DNA of 64,000 nucleotides from Dinoroseobacter shibae DFL 12 = DSM 16493 (GCF_000018145.1 NC_009955.1:1-64000), one strand, 5' to 3'. Counted from the stretch's first letter, positions 33,247-42,887 are shown. The notes: generated by a model from the letters alone, not told the origin. Made by a program: numbers and translations.

Positions 33247-35727
33247 ATGCAGAACCGTCCACTTTCCCACGTTCGTGTCCTTGATTTTGGGCACTATCTG
33301 GCCGGGCCATTGGTCGGTATGATGCTGGCCGATCTTGGCGCCGACGTTATCCGCATCGATCCGCCAGCTGGCCCAAGGTGGAAGGACCCGGCTTTCGACA
33401 TGCTGTCGCGTGGCAAGCGTGCACTGACGCTTGATCTCAAGACTGCAAGCGGGCGCGATACAGCACTTGATCTGGTGCGCCGCGCTGATGTGGTGATCGA
33501 GAACTTCCGCCCCGGCGTGATGGAGCGGCTGGGGCTTGGGCAGGACGCGCTTAGACAGGCGAACGCTGATATTGTTTCGCTGTCGCTTCCAGGCTTCGCG
33601 TCAACCGATCCCGAGCTCGGCAGATTGGCAGCCTGGGAGGCGGTGGTCGCGGCACGCACCGGGCAGTATACCGACATGGGGTTGAACCGTCGGCTGATGG
33701 GGATCAACCCCTCCTTTACGCCGCTGGGACTGGCTTCAGCTTATGGTGCCGCATTCGGCGCGATGTCGGTCCTCTTTGCACTGGGAGCGCGAAGCCGGAT
33801 GGGAGGTGACCACATCGAGGTGCCGCTTGCGTCTGCCCTGCTGGAGGGGCTGGTTTACAATTGCGAGCAGATCGAGGACTACCCCGACCGCTACAAATCC
33901 CCACGCGAGCTGGAGCTGGAGCGGCGCGCACGTGACGGTCTGCCCAACAACCTGAGCTTTGCCGAGCTGTCCGAATTTCTTGATCCGTTCTACCGGACCT
34001 ATACCTGTGCAGACGGGCGCGGGTTTTATATCGTGTCCTGCTCGATCGTGAACCACCCCCAAAGGGTGCTTGAAGTTCTCGGGCTTGGCGATCTGTTGAA
34101 GGACCTGCCGGATTTCGATGTCTATGTCGATCAGGCAGATTGGCCCGGGGAATGGGCTTTGCGGAGCTATCCGGTGGGGGCAGGCGATCGCAAGCGCCTG
34201 TCGGATGCGATGAAGGCCGCATTCCTGACCCGTCCTTCGCATGAGTGGGAAAAACTGTTCGGTGCGGCCAAGGCCCCGGCCACAGCGCAACGCAGCACAG
34301 CCGAATGGCTGGCCGACCCCCATGCGTTGGCCTCGGGGCTGGTGATCGCTCTTGACGATCCCCGCCATGGGCAGATGCGGCAGATGGGCAATGTCGCTTG
34401 GCTGGCGGATGATCCGGGTGCGATGGAAAAAACCGCCGGGCCAGAGCCAGATAGCTTTCGCGAGAAACTGACCGCCGTTCTTGCAGAGTCGCCGCGAATG
34501 CCCATGGGCGGCGGCGGTAAGGGCCTCTGGCTTGACGGTTTGAAGGTGCTGGACCTAACCAATGTCATTGCCGGACCGACCGTCGGTTCGACACTGGCGC
34601 GCTTCGGGGCGCAGGTCACGCTCGTCCAGCCTGTAAGGCCATCGGTCGACCCATGGAATGCGGTGGTCTTCGGACTGCATGCGCAGCGCGGCAAGGAAAG
34701 CGTGCTGCTCGATCTGCGCTCGGACCAGGGGCAAGAGGTTCTTTGGCGAATGGTGGCCGAGGCGGATGTGATCACCATGAACGGCACTGACCAAAAACTT
34801 GACGCACTGGGCCTGAACGAAGCGCGACTGAAGGACATCAATCCGCGTCTCATTCTGGTGCAGCTTGATGCCTGGGGCGGACCGCGCCCGGGGCCGAAAT
34901 CGGATCACCTCGGCTATGACGACCTCGCGCAGGCGGCGACCGGTGTGATGACCCGCTTTGGCGGTGGGCCGGAGACACCCGAGGAACACGCGCATTTCGG
35001 CACCATCGACGCACTGACAGGGTATTGCGCCTGTGTCGCCCTCGGCGCGGCGCTGGAGCGGCTCAGGAAGACTGGCAAGGGCGGTATTGCCCGCGCGTCT
35101 TTGGCCGCCGCAGGCGAGATGATACAGGCGCAGTTCATGTATGACTTCGACGGACGAGCGCCCTTTGACGAACCCTCCGGGCGCGCGGTGCGTGGCTGGG
35201 GGCCATTCTATCGGTGCTATGAGGCCGCTGATGGCTGGATGTTCTTTGCGGCACCGACAGAGCGGGAGGCGGCGCTGACCCGGGTGGCGGATGTATCCGA
35301 CCTCGCGGGACTGAAGGGCACTGATCTGGAGGTCGCACTTGCAGACCGGTTTACGCAAAGGCCGGTTGCAGACTGGATGCGTGCCTTCGCAAGCGGCTCG
35401 GTGGGGATCACGCCACTTGGCTCCCTCCACGGCACGCGCGATGCGGCCCTGCAGCGGGAAAGCGAAGGCCAGATCGATATATCCAAGGCGACCTTTCGCG
35501 CGATACGCCATGATCAACACCCGATGGGGCGGTGGGTCGACCTTATCGCGCCGAATGCAGTACGGCCCGAGAAAGCCGGCATAACCATTCCCGGGCCCGC
35601 ACCGAAATATGGCCAAGATACGCGCGAAGTCCTTGCACGCCTTGGCTATGAAGATGCGGAAGTCCAAAGCATGATCGACGGTGGGGCCGCTGCGGACAGC
35701 TGGTCGGAGAAATACCTGCCGGAATAA
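33247..35727 (+). CDS. Fused two-domain CaiB/BaiF-type CoA-transferase
   Basis: The 826-residue protein carries two family III CoA-transferase domains in tandem. The first (about 1-400) starts 'LSHVRVLDFGHYLAGPLVGMMLADLGADVIRID', and the second (about 415-826) starts 'LDGLKVLDLTNVIAGPTVGSTLARFGAQVTLVQP'. Normal family members are about 400 residues and work as interlocked dimers. The catalytic Asp appears kept only in the second domain ('HFGTIDALTGY', Asp588); the matching place in the first reads 'TPLGLASAYGAAFG'. It should move CoA between acyl groups in an amine or acid catabolic route. The next gene follows 18 bp downstream. Confidence 0.9.
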   Translation: MQNRPLSHVRVLDFGHYLAGPLVGMMLADLGADVIRIDPPAGPRWKDPAFDMLSRGKRALTLDLKTASGRDTALDLVRRADVVIENFRPGVMERLGLGQDALRQANADIVSLSLPGFASTDPELGRLAAWEAVVAARTGQYTDMGLNRRLMGINPSFTPLGLASAYGAAFGAMSVLFALGARSRMGGDHIEVPLASALLEGLVYNCEQIEDYPDRYKSPRELELERRARDGLPNNLSFAELSEFLDPFYRTYTCADGRGFYIVSCSIVNHPQRVLEVLGLGDLLKDLPDFDVYVDQADWPGEWALRSYPVGAGDRKRLSDAMKAAFLTRPSHEWEKLFGAAKAPATAQRSTAEWLADPHALASGLVIALDDPRHGQMRQMGNVAWLADDPGAMEKTAGPEPDSFREKLTAVLAESPRMPMGGGGKGLWLDGLKVLDLTNVIAGPTVGSTLARFGAQVTLVQPVRPSVDPWNAVVFGLHAQRGKESVLLDLRSDQGQEVLWRMVAEADVITMNGTDQKLDALGLNEARLKDINPRLILVQLDAWGGPRPGPKSDHLGYDDLAQAATGVMTRFGGGPETPEEHAHFGTIDALTGYCACVALGAALERLRKTGKGGIARASLAAAGEMIQAQFMYDFDGRAPFDEPSGRAVRGWGPFYRCYEAADGWMFFAAPTEREAALTRVADVSDLAGLKGTDLEVALADRFTQRPVADWMRAFASGSVGITPLGSLHGTRDAALQRESEGQIDISKATFRAIRHDQHPMGRWVDLIAPNAVRPEKAGITIPGPAPKYGQDTREVLARLGYEDAEVQSMIDGGAAADSWSEKYLPE

Positions 35728-35745
35728 GCAAGAAGAGAACCCGAT

Positions 35746-37389
35746 ATGACACAGGATCAGCCCCGACCGGCGACCACGCCCCGCACCCGCGCCAAAGCGC
35801 GTCACATCCTTGACAACTATTACATCGGACCGTCCCGCGACGACAGGGTGCTGGAAATCTGGGGCTATACCCCTGAGATGAGCTATGCCCCCGGGGATCG
35901 TGTCGCGCTGCATGTGTCAACCACCGCAGCCGAATGGGAGTTTGAGATCGGCCGCGACGGGCTTGAATACGTGCCGTTGCTGACCAAGAGCGGCCTGCTG
36001 GGGGAGCACCATCCGACGCCCCGGGATTGCTCGGTCAAAGGGTGCGGCTGGCCCGAAGCCTATGCAATCACGATCCCCAATGATTGGGCGCCCGGCGGTT
36101 ATCTGGTCACGTTTCGCGTCCGGCAAGACGATGACATGGTGGAAGAACACCATATCATCCTGATCAGAAGCGCGCCCGATGCCACGCCACCGACCTATGT
36201 GCTGGTCTGTGCGACGGGTACCTGGCTGGCATATAACTGCTGGGGCGGCTCCAATCACTACGAGGGCATCACAGGGCCAAATGGCGATGCCTTTTCACCC
36301 ATCGTATCTACACAGCGGCCATGGACACGGGGGTTTTGCAGACTGCCCAAGGGCGCGCCTCGCGCGCTGCGTGAACAGCCGACCAGACCCGGCGAGATGG
36401 TGCGCTATCCTTTTATGGAGTGGGCCTATGCCTATGGCTATTCCAAGAAATACGCCTCGGCGGGCTGGGCGAGTTACGAACGTCATTTCGCGCGATGGGC
36501 GGAGGCTGAGGGCTATGGATTTGACGTGATTTCCCAGCATGACTTGCACCGCGACCCGGATCTTTTGAACCGCTATGCCTGTGCCGTCTTCGTGGGTCAT
36601 GATGAATACTGGAGCGCAGACATGCGCGATGCTGTCGATGCCTATGTTGACGCTGGGGGACATGTCGCGCGGTTTGCCGGGAACTTCCTGTGGCAGACTC
36701 GGATCGAAGACGAAGGCCGAACACAGATTTGCTACAAATACATCGCGGATCAGGACCCTTTGATGGGGACGGAACAGGAGCACCTTGTCTCGGGGGCCTT
36801 CGAGGTCGCGCCTGTGGACCGCCCCGGCGCGTTGACCTTCGGTGTCAACGCCCTGCGTGGCGTCTATGCCGGCCTTGGCAACTGTGTTGGTGGTGGCGCT
36901 GGCGGCTTTACGGTCTATCGCGACGACCATTGGGCCTTTCAGGGTGCCGGGCTTGGTTATGGCGACGTGCTGGGCGCGCGCTCGCGGATTTTCGGCTACG
37001 AGGTCGACGGTCTGGACTATCGTTTCGAAGATGGGTTGCCGTTTCCCACATGCTTGGACGGTGCCGTCCCGGAAATCGAGATTCTCGCCATGGGGCTCGC
37101 CACCAATATCGAGGCTGATCAAGGGGTCTGGGGCGAAACGCTCTATATCGGGTCAGCGGACGCGGCGTTCAAAGCGCAGGTGCTTTTCGGAGAGGTCACA
37201 CACGAAACCTTGGACGCCTGCAAACGCGGCAACGGAATGATCATCTCGTGGCTGCGTGGCAAGGGCGAGATTTTCACCGCCGCGACCTGTGAATGGGTTG
37301 CGGGTCTGATTCGGCGGGACGACCAAGTCGAACAGATCACGCGCAACGTCTTGAACAGGTTTGCTAAATCGAAGGGGCGCTCACGGTAG
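35746..37389 (+). CDS. N,N-dimethylformamidase large-subunit-like protein
   Basis: The 547-residue protein matches the C-terminal domain family of the N,N-dimethylformamidase beta subunit. Marks are 'VLVCATGTWLAYNCWGGSNHY', 'HDLHRDPDLLNRYACAVFVGHDEYWSADMRDAVDAYVDAGG' and 'ARFAGNFLWQTRIE'. The known enzyme is a larger iron hydrolase with a small partner subunit. Here the protein is shorter, and no small-subunit gene is visible, so the substrate is likely another amide or a related compound. It pairs with the CoA-transferase under the GlxA-type regulator. No signal peptide. Confidence 0.8.
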   Translation: MTQDQPRPATTPRTRAKARHILDNYYIGPSRDDRVLEIWGYTPEMSYAPGDRVALHVSTTAAEWEFEIGRDGLEYVPLLTKSGLLGEHHPTPRDCSVKGCGWPEAYAITIPNDWAPGGYLVTFRVRQDDDMVEEHHIILIRSAPDATPPTYVLVCATGTWLAYNCWGGSNHYEGITGPNGDAFSPIVSTQRPWTRGFCRLPKGAPRALREQPTRPGEMVRYPFMEWAYAYGYSKKYASAGWASYERHFARWAEAEGYGFDVISQHDLHRDPDLLNRYACAVFVGHDEYWSADMRDAVDAYVDAGGHVARFAGNFLWQTRIEDEGRTQICYKYIADQDPLMGTEQEHLVSGAFEVAPVDRPGALTFGVNALRGVYAGLGNCVGGGAGGFTVYRDDHWAFQGAGLGYGDVLGARSRIFGYEVDGLDYRFEDGLPFPTCLDGAVPEIEILAMGLATNIEADQGVWGETLYIGSADAAFKAQVLFGEVTHETLDACKRGNGMIISWLRGKGEIFTAATCEWVAGLIRRDDQVEQITRNVLNRFAKSKGRSR

Positions 37390-37538
37390 ATGCTGCGTCT
37401 TGATTGAAGCGGACCTCTGTTCAAACCGCAGCATCGGTCAAAATGGGCTCAGAGTCCGCATTCGCTGCGTGCTGCCCCAATGTCTGGTATGCCGGCTGAC
37501 CCTGTCCATCAGTATAGACTGGCGGCTACCTGAGAAGC

Positions 37539-37766
37539 CTATTTGCTGTCGCCGCTTCTGATCCGCTTCAAACCGTCGAAGTCGATTTCCTGCTTCTGTT
37601 CCTTAGTCAGATCCGGCCGGATTTCCGATACCGGCTTGGGCCCGCAGACGTCCCACATCACCGCAAGCTCACTTGTACTCCAGCGATACACCCAACCAAC
37701 AACGCTGCACCCATCGGTCCCAATCAGATTGGCGATCGCGACGCCCTCACCCTTATCTTCGTTCAC
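37539..37766 (-). CDS. Small hypothetical protein
   Basis: The 75-residue protein (GTG start) reads 'GVAIANLIGTDGCSVVGWVYRWSTSELAVMWD' followed by a charged C-terminus 'RPDLTKEQKQEIDFDGLKRI'. It has protein-like composition, but no family is recognised and there is no strong ribosome site. It is downstream of the XRE gene on the same strand. The 37390-37538 gap before it holds no gene. Confidence 0.5.
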   Translation of the reverse strand: MNEDKGEGVAIANLIGTDGCSVVGWVYRWSTSELAVMWDVCGPKPVSEIRPDLTKEQKQEIDFDGLKRIRSGDSK

Positions 37767-37935
37767 TGTTTACTGACTTCCTGCACTGTGGCGCTGCGAA
37801 TTGCGGCGTGGGGTTGCAGAGCGTTCACTACGACCGCGCGCCGGACTTCGTTGATTTTGGCTAACTGGTCCTCGATGAGGGAATGATCATCAGACCGGGA
37901 AAATGGGTTCCCGTGTTCTCAACAATTCATTGGCT

Positions 37936-38193
37936 TCAAATCCTGTGGTCGGGCTCCGTGGCGGCTTCGACGACCGCCAAAACATCGAACGGGTCAAAGC
38001 CGATGGCGCGCGCCAGAACGACCAGTTCGACGACGTCGATCCGGCGTTCGCCGCTTTCGAGGCGCGCCACGAGAGATTGATGGCACTTGAGCCTGTCCGC
38101 CAAGTCGTCCTGGCCCAAGCCTGCGCTTTTGCGCGCGTCGACCAACGCCTGGCAGAGTGCCACCTGTCCCGTGCTTCTGATTGTCTTTGCCAC
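37936..38193 (-). CDS. XRE-family helix-turn-helix regulator
   Basis: The 85-residue one-domain repressor-like protein has 'LCQALVDARKSAGLGQDDLADRLKCHQSLVARLESGERRIDVVELVVLARAIGFDPFDVLAV', a complete Cro/CI helix-turn-helix. GTG start at 38193 with AAAGG upstream, inside the palindrome at 38195. It probably represses itself, and it is the only DNA-binding candidate near the virB operon, so it may control conjugation. Confidence 0.85.
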   Translation of the reverse strand: MAKTIRSTGQVALCQALVDARKSAGLGQDDLADRLKCHQSLVARLESGERRIDVVELVVLARAIGFDPFDVLAVVEAATEPDHRI

Positions 38194-38194
38194 G

Positions 38195-38215
38195 CGTCAC
38201 ATACCTTTTGTGACG
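38195..38215. promoter_or_regulatory. Palindrome overlapping the XRE ribosome site
   Basis: CGTCACA (38195-38201) and TGTGACG (38209-38215) are perfect 7-bp arms with a 7-bp spacer. They lie immediately before the XRE start and cover its ribosome site, which is ideal for autorepression. Confidence 0.7.
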
Positions 38216-38236
38216 TCGCTAGCGGATGAAATCTGT

Positions 38237-38253
38237 TATCTAAAAAGTAGATA
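38237..38253. promoter_or_regulatory. Second palindrome upstream of the XRE gene
   Basis: TATCTA (38237-38242) and TAGATA (38248-38253) flank AAAAG. This AT-rich inverted repeat may be a second operator or overlap the promoter. Confidence 0.4.
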
Positions 38254-38317
38254 TTTGAGGATGTTATCGGCGTCCAGTTTCCATAGGGTGCAAGTCTGAA
38301 GCAGACCGAATGAACCA

Positions 38318-38611
38318 TCAATCCCCTACCAGCTGCAGAAACCGGTCGTAGTCTTCACTGACTGCGCGCGCTTCCTCAAAGGCACGGGTACGCTCTTCAT
38401 CTAGACAGCGGAAGTAGCTCTGAATGTCGCTGATGTAGTCTTCAAAATCTTGCCGGATAACGTCTCTGTAATCGCGCACTAACTGAGAATCACTGGGCAC
38501 AAATGGACGGGAGGGTGCGTGACAGGATTCTGCGGAACCCGTGCCAGGGACAACCAGAAGAATAGGTAAAGCCTGCAGTATGTGCAGCCTTCTCAACCTG
38601 AGGTTTTTCAA
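38318..38611 (-). CDS. Small exported protein, conjugation-linked hypothetical
   Basis: The 97-residue protein has a signal peptide (start MKNLRLRRLHILQALPILL, cleavage near GSA). A charged helical region follows: 'VRDYRDVIRQDFEDYISDIQSYFRCLDEERTRAFEEARAVSEDY'. TTG start with AAGGAG nine bases upstream. This kind of short secreted helical protein recurs near alphaproteobacterial T4SS operons; its role is unknown. It is divergent from the virB operon across the palindrome at 38701. Confidence 0.65.
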   Translation of the reverse strand: MKNLRLRRLHILQALPILLVVPGTGSAESCHAPSRPFVPSDSQLVRDYRDVIRQDFEDYISDIQSYFRCLDEERTRAFEEARAVSEDYDRFLQLVGD

Positions 38612-38700
38612 ACCGGTTATCTCCTTGCTCGCGGACGCTGGACGTGCCTAGTGTCTGCGTGACCAAACTACAGCTAAACCGCGATATTACATCTTGCGGT

Positions 38701-38716
38701 TGATAATATACTATCG
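38701..38716. promoter_or_regulatory. Shared palindrome, copy 2 (TGATAATATACTATCG)
   Basis: This is the second copy of the CGATA-N-TATA-N-TATCG motif, with one arm base changed. It lies between the divergent genes starting at 38611 and 38768, about 50 bp before the virB operon. Confidence 0.55.
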
Positions 38717-38767
38717 TAACTCTGGGCTTCAAGTGGGAATGCCTAGGGTCGCGCCATTGGAGAAAGC

Positions 38768-39133
38768 GTGAGCCGGGCCATGAACTGGGACATCGAAGCA
38801 CCAAATGTGGTTACGGAAGCACGTTTCCGCGAACTCGTGGAAAGTGGCTATAGCGCTGAAATCTTGTGCCAGGAGTCGGCACACAAGAAGGGCCCGAGTT
38901 ATTACGGGGTCTGGATCATGCGCGTCGTCTCTGACGAGGGGGTGGAGAAGCTGCTGGTCACGGCCCGCACCCGGACGACCTATAACGACATCAAGATCCG
39001 CGAATTCAAAACCATCACGGGCGTGGTCTCCTTCCTCATTGGGATTGGCTTCTCCCATGCCGATGTCCCGCTCGAGGAGGGCCAGCGGACAACGCACAAG
39101 CTGGCTGCAACCGACAAGGGCGGCAGCAAGTAG
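38768..39133 (+). CDS. Hypothetical protein, first gene of the virB operon
   Basis: The 121-residue protein has no signal. Marks are '[45 protein letters not shown]' and '[24 protein letters not shown]'. I recognise no family; the plasmid replication/transfer-linked position is its only clue. GTG start with GGAG five bases upstream; ATG 38780 lacks a ribosome site. It overlaps the virB1-like gene by 77 bp. Confidence 0.65.
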   Translation: MSRAMNWDIEAPNVVTEARFRELVESGYSAEILCQESAHKKGPSYYGVWIMRVVSDEGVEKLLVTARTRTTYNDIKIREFKTITGVVSFLIGIGFSHADVPLEEGQRTTHKLAATDKGGSK

Positions 39134-39797
39134 CCTTCTCCTTTTCTGGTTCCTGACGGGTTCCGCAAATGCGCAGATGGTACTGGTCATGGAGAGCGAT
39201 GGCTCTCTGACCCCTTCTCGCTCCCAGGACAGCTTTGCCCGCAATTACCATGACGGCATCGGCCAGGGATCGGCAGCCGATGAACTTGCGATTTTCGGCA
39301 GCGATGAAACTGTGCCAGAGCGTGAAGCGATGCGCTTTGCAGCCCGTGTCGGGCCGGCACCCCTGCCCCACCCCGATGTCCTAAACGCCATAGAGACCAC
39401 GGCCCTGCGCTATGCCAGCCACCCCGGCCTAAGGCGCGCGGAGCTTTCCGTCACGGACTGGCTGAGCCTCTACCGCGCCAATATCGAAGTGGAGAGCGCA
39501 TATCGGCAGGATGCGGTCTCCCGTGCGGGCGCCATTGGCCTTGGTCAGCTTATGCCCGACACCGCGCGCGACCTCGGCGTCGACCCGCGCGATCCACAAC
39601 AGAACCTCGACGGTTCCGCTCGCTACCTTGCGATGATGCTGGAAAGCTTCGGCGATCCGCATCTGGCGCTTGCCGCCTACAACGCTGGGCCGGAAGCCGT
39701 GCGCCAACACGGTGGCATTCCCCCTTACCGAGAAACCCAGAACCACGTGGCCCGCGTCATGGCCGTTGTGGCCCGATTGGAAGGATCAAATTCATGA
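39057..39797 (+). CDS. virB1: Lytic transglycosylase, VirB1-like
   Basis: The 246-residue protein has a basic n-region and a hydrophobic signal ('[17 protein letters not shown]'). An SLT domain (about 135-240) has the catalytic Glu in '[15 protein letters not shown]', '[17 protein letters not shown]' and '[14 protein letters not shown]'. It opens the peptidoglycan for assembly of the conjugation channel. ATG 39057 or 39063 gives the signal peptide; the longer frame to 38805 is out of place. It overlaps virB2 by 4 bp. Confidence 0.85.
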   Translation: MPMSRSRRASGQRTSWLQPTRAAASSLLLFWFLTGSANAQMVLVMESDGSLTPSRSQDSFARNYHDGIGQGSAADELAIFGSDETVPEREAMRFAARVGPAPLPHPDVLNAIETTALRYASHPGLRRAELSVTDWLSLYRANIEVESAYRQDAVSRAGAIGLGQLMPDTARDLGVDPRDPQQNLDGSARYLAMMLESFGDPHLALAAYNAGPEAVRQHGGIPPYRETQNHVARVMAVVARLEGSNS

Positions 39798-40087
39798 GAC
39801 AGATTTCAAACCTCTTTGTCGCCTCGCTGGCGCTATTCCTGTTCATTGCCGAGCCCGCCCTTGCACAGAGCATCGATCTCTCCCCGATCCAGAGCTTGTT
39901 ACAGGGCATTGTCGATGCGCTGACCGGACCCCTTGGTGTGGTCATCGCCACACTCGCGGTCCTCGGCGTTTTCTTGAGCTGGTTCTTCAACATCATCGAC
40001 CTGCGCCAAGCGCTTTGGGTCCTCGTGGGCATCGCCGGTGTCGCGGCCGCCCCCACCATCGTTGCCGCGGTCTTTGCCGGTGGCTGA
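39794..40087 (+). CDS. virB2: T4SS pilin-like protein VirB2/TrbC
   Basis: The 97-residue protein has a signal peptide (cleavage after ALA) and two hydrophobic helices joined by a short 'NIIDLRQA' turn, the VirB2/TrbC pilin pattern. It forms the conjugative pilus. It overlaps virB3 by 8 bp. Confidence 0.88.
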   Translation: MRQISNLFVASLALFLFIAEPALAQSIDLSPIQSLLQGIVDALTGPLGVVIATLAVLGVFLSWFFNIIDLRQALWVLVGIAGVAAAPTIVAAVFAGG

Positions 40088-40358
40088 GCGCTCGCCTCTT
40101 TTTCTCGGCCTCGTGCGTCCGCCCAAGCTTCTGGGCCTGCCGATCATGTATGCGATGGTCTGGCTCTTCGGTTCGGTGCTCTTGTTCGTCTGGGTCCAGC
40201 ACATCGCGGTGCTGGGTGTCGCCGCCCTGCTCTATCCGGTGCTGTGGAAGGCCGCGGATTGGGACCCGCGTTTCATCGACGTGATGATGACAGCGCTGCA
40301 GGAGACGCCACCCACGCGAAACCGCAGCATCCATGGCGGGGACAGCTATGCCCCGTGA
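40080..40358 (+). CDS. virB3: T4SS inner-membrane protein VirB3
   Basis: The 92-residue protein (GTG start, '[21 protein letters not shown]') has the VirB3 N-terminal pattern and two hydrophobic helices. VirB3 works with VirB4 at the inner-membrane base of the channel. Its stop overlaps virB4 by 11 bp. Confidence 0.9.
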   Translation: MAERSPLFLGLVRPPKLLGLPIMYAMVWLFGSVLLFVWVQHIAVLGVAALLYPVLWKAADWDPRFIDVMMTALQETPPTRNRSIHGGDSYAP

Positions 40359-42723
40359 TGACACACGTGATGCTGCGCTCGACCCCCGCACAATGACGCC
40401 GGACTGGTACGCGCGCGAGACCCGGCTTGCGCATATGCTGCCCTATGTGAGCCTCGTCGACGACCAGACCGTGCGGACACGGGTGAACGAACTCTTCCGC
40501 TGCATCCGGCTCGAGGGGATCAACAGCTACACGATGGACGATGCCTATCTCGACAAGGTGACGGCGCTTTTTGCCCGCATCGTCGCGCAGCTTGGGCCGG
40601 AATTCAGCTATTACGTCCACAAGGTCTCCAAGGCGATCAAACCGGATCTGGACCCAATTGGTGAGGACAGCTTCGCGGGCGAGGTTGACCGGCGTTGGCG
40701 CGCGAAACTCGAGACCAGCGGGCTGCGCGACAAGACGCTGACGCTCACCGTCATTCACCGCCCGCCCCCGAAAAGCCTCCTGCCGCATCTCGGCCGCAGC
40801 GCGCCGGACCGGCTGAAGGAAGAGACCCGCAAACGCCAGCAGCGCCTCGGTGAGGCCGTGAACGTCTTCCTCTCTGGCCTCACCGAGCTCAAGCCGCGCC
40901 TGCTGTCAGCCGGATCGGGAGAGTTGGTGGGATTTTTGGGCGCGCTCAACACGGGCACCGAGCTGCCGCTCTACCCGGCCAACACCTACGGCTTTCTGTC
41001 CTTCAACGTCGCCAATACCCGCGTGACGTTTTACGGCGACCATTTCGAGCTTTCCGAGGGCGTCGTGGGCCACCGCTACGGCAAGAGCTTCACCATCGGA
41101 GAATACTCGGAAGGCACCTCCTGCACCATGTTCGACATGCTGAACCTGCCGGTCGACATGATCGTGACGCACTCCTTCACGCCGATCAATTCGAACCTCA
41201 TGGCGGGCCGCATCAAGCGGCAAAAGCGCCAGATGCAGGCCAGCCAGGACGCAGCCCTCTCGCTCCTGGAAGCCCTGGACATCGCCGCCGATGATCTCGA
41301 GGCCAAGCGCCAAAGCTTCGGCGAGCATCACATGGTCGTGACGCTCTTTTGCGACACGCTCGAAGAACTGCAAACCCTCAGCGCCGAGATCGTGAACGCC
41401 GCCGCGACCGAAGGCGTGAAGATGATTGGCGAGCGGGTCGCGGCCAAGGCGCATTACCTCAGCCAGCACCCCGGCAACCAGCCAAAGCGCGTCCGCGCCA
41501 GCGCCGTCACCAACCGCAACTTCGCGGATTTTGCGGCCTTCCACCGGACACAGCTCGGCAAACCTGCAGCACTTACCCCCTGGGGCCGGGTCGTCACCTA
41601 TTTGCCCACGCCGGAGCAGAGCGCCTACCGGTTTTCTTATCACGAGCAGGGCAGCCCTTCCAGCGAACCGACCAGCGGGCATACCCTGATCATGGGACGG
41701 CCCGGGTCGGGCAAATCAGTGCTGTCGGCCTTTCTGATGACCCAAGCCCGTCGCGCAGGGGCGCGGGTCTTCGTCTTCGACTACCGTCTCGGTATGGAGA
41801 TGGCGGTCCGCGCCAATGGCGGGCGCTACGCGTCCCTGAACGCCGGCCAGCCCACGGGTCTCAATCCGCTCTGGACAGAGACCGATGCGCGCGGCACCGC
41901 TTGGCTCTCGGACTGGCTTGCCACGCTGCTCTACCGCGCCGACAAGCCGCTGACCCCTGCGCAGACCAACCGCATCCAGGAAGTGGTGCGCCAAAACGCG
42001 CAGGCCTCCAGTCCGGCCCTGCGGAACTGGCAGGATTTCGCATCGCTTTTTGTGTCCACCGATGATGGCGGCGATCTGCACCAGCGCCTGCTCGAGTGGA
42101 CCGAAGACGGCCGCTACGGCTGGATCTTCGGGCAGAGCCTCGAGGACACGTTCTCGCTCAAGGGCGATGTCGTGGGCTTCGATCTGACCGGCATTCTCGA
42201 CAGCGAGGCCGACAAGGAACGGATGGCGGTCCTGTCCTATCTTTTCCGCCGGGTCGAACGCGAGATCGAGGATCGCCGCCCCACCATCATCGTGATCGAC
42301 GAGGCATGGAAGGCCCTCGATAACGCGTATTTCGCCGAGCGGCTGTCGAACTGGCTGGTGACCGCGCGCAAGCAGAACACGGTTGCCGTGATGATGACGC
42401 AATACGCGAGCCAGCTCGAGCGCACCCGGACCGGCAAGACCATCATCGAGGCGGTGCCGACGCAGATCCTGCTGCCCAATATCCGCGCGCAGCCTGCGGA
42501 CTACGCCATGCTGAACCTAACGGAGAAGGAGCTCGACGTCCTTCTCAACACCGGCAGCGACAGCCGCCTCGCGCTCATCCGCGATGACCAGGGCTCGATC
42601 GTCGTCGATGCCGATCTGAGCGCCCTCGGGCCCAATCTCACCATCATGGGCGGCATGGAGAAAGGCGAGGCGCTCGTCGGCGCTGATTACCGCGACCGCC
42701 CGGACTTCTGGAGGCTTTCATGA
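40348..42723 (+). CDS. virB4: T4SS ATPase VirB4/TrbE
   Basis: The 791-residue ATPase has the VirB4 N-domain ('ARETRLAHMLPYVSLVDDQTV') and Walker A 'MGRPGSGKSVLSAFLM'. Walker B is 'TIIVIDEAWKALDN', and 'KQNTVAVMMTQYASQLE' follows. It energises pilus assembly and substrate transfer. ATG 40348 with GGCGGGG upstream. Its stop overlaps the lipoprotein start (ATGA). Confidence 0.95.
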   Translation: MPRDDTRDAALDPRTMTPDWYARETRLAHMLPYVSLVDDQTVRTRVNELFRCIRLEGINSYTMDDAYLDKVTALFARIVAQLGPEFSYYVHKVSKAIKPDLDPIGEDSFAGEVDRRWRAKLETSGLRDKTLTLTVIHRPPPKSLLPHLGRSAPDRLKEETRKRQQRLGEAVNVFLSGLTELKPRLLSAGSGELVGFLGALNTGTELPLYPANTYGFLSFNVANTRVTFYGDHFELSEGVVGHRYGKSFTIGEYSEGTSCTMFDMLNLPVDMIVTHSFTPINSNLMAGRIKRQKRQMQASQDAALSLLEALDIAADDLEAKRQSFGEHHMVVTLFCDTLEELQTLSAEIVNAAATEGVKMIGERVAAKAHYLSQHPGNQPKRVRASAVTNRNFADFAAFHRTQLGKPAALTPWGRVVTYLPTPEQSAYRFSYHEQGSPSSEPTSGHTLIMGRPGSGKSVLSAFLMTQARRAGARVFVFDYRLGMEMAVRANGGRYASLNAGQPTGLNPLWTETDARGTAWLSDWLATLLYRADKPLTPAQTNRIQEVVRQNAQASSPALRNWQDFASLFVSTDDGGDLHQRLLEWTEDGRYGWIFGQSLEDTFSLKGDVVGFDLTGILDSEADKERMAVLSYLFRRVEREIEDRRPTIIVIDEAWKALDNAYFAERLSNWLVTARKQNTVAVMMTQYASQLERTRTGKTIIEAVPTQILLPNIRAQPADYAMLNLTEKELDVLLNTGSDSRLALIRDDQGSIVVDADLSALGPNLTIMGGMEKGEALVGADYRDRPDFWRLS

Positions 42724-42887
42724 TCCGCATTTTGTTGCTTCTCGCCGCGCTCGGCGCCTTGGCCTCCTGCGCGCAGTACCAGGAACCGCGGGCCAATTGC
42801 TTCACCTTCCTGGCTTCGACAGCCCCTGTCGCGCCGGATTGCAACTTCTCGCCCCTTGGCGCGCTGGAGGGTGACGTTGAAGTGTAG
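42720..42887 (+). CDS. Small T4SS lipoprotein (VirB7 candidate)
   Basis: The 55-residue protein starts MIRILLLLAALGALASCA, a strong lipobox LASC. The mature part has two further cysteines ('RANCFTFLAS', 'APDCNFSPLG'). VirB7 proteins are short lipoproteins that stabilise VirB9 by disulfides, so the cysteines fit. It overlaps virB4 by 4 bp and the next gene by 11 bp. Confidence 0.7.
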   Translation: MIRILLLLAALGALASCAQYQEPRANCFTFLASTAPVAPDCNFSPLGALEGDVEV

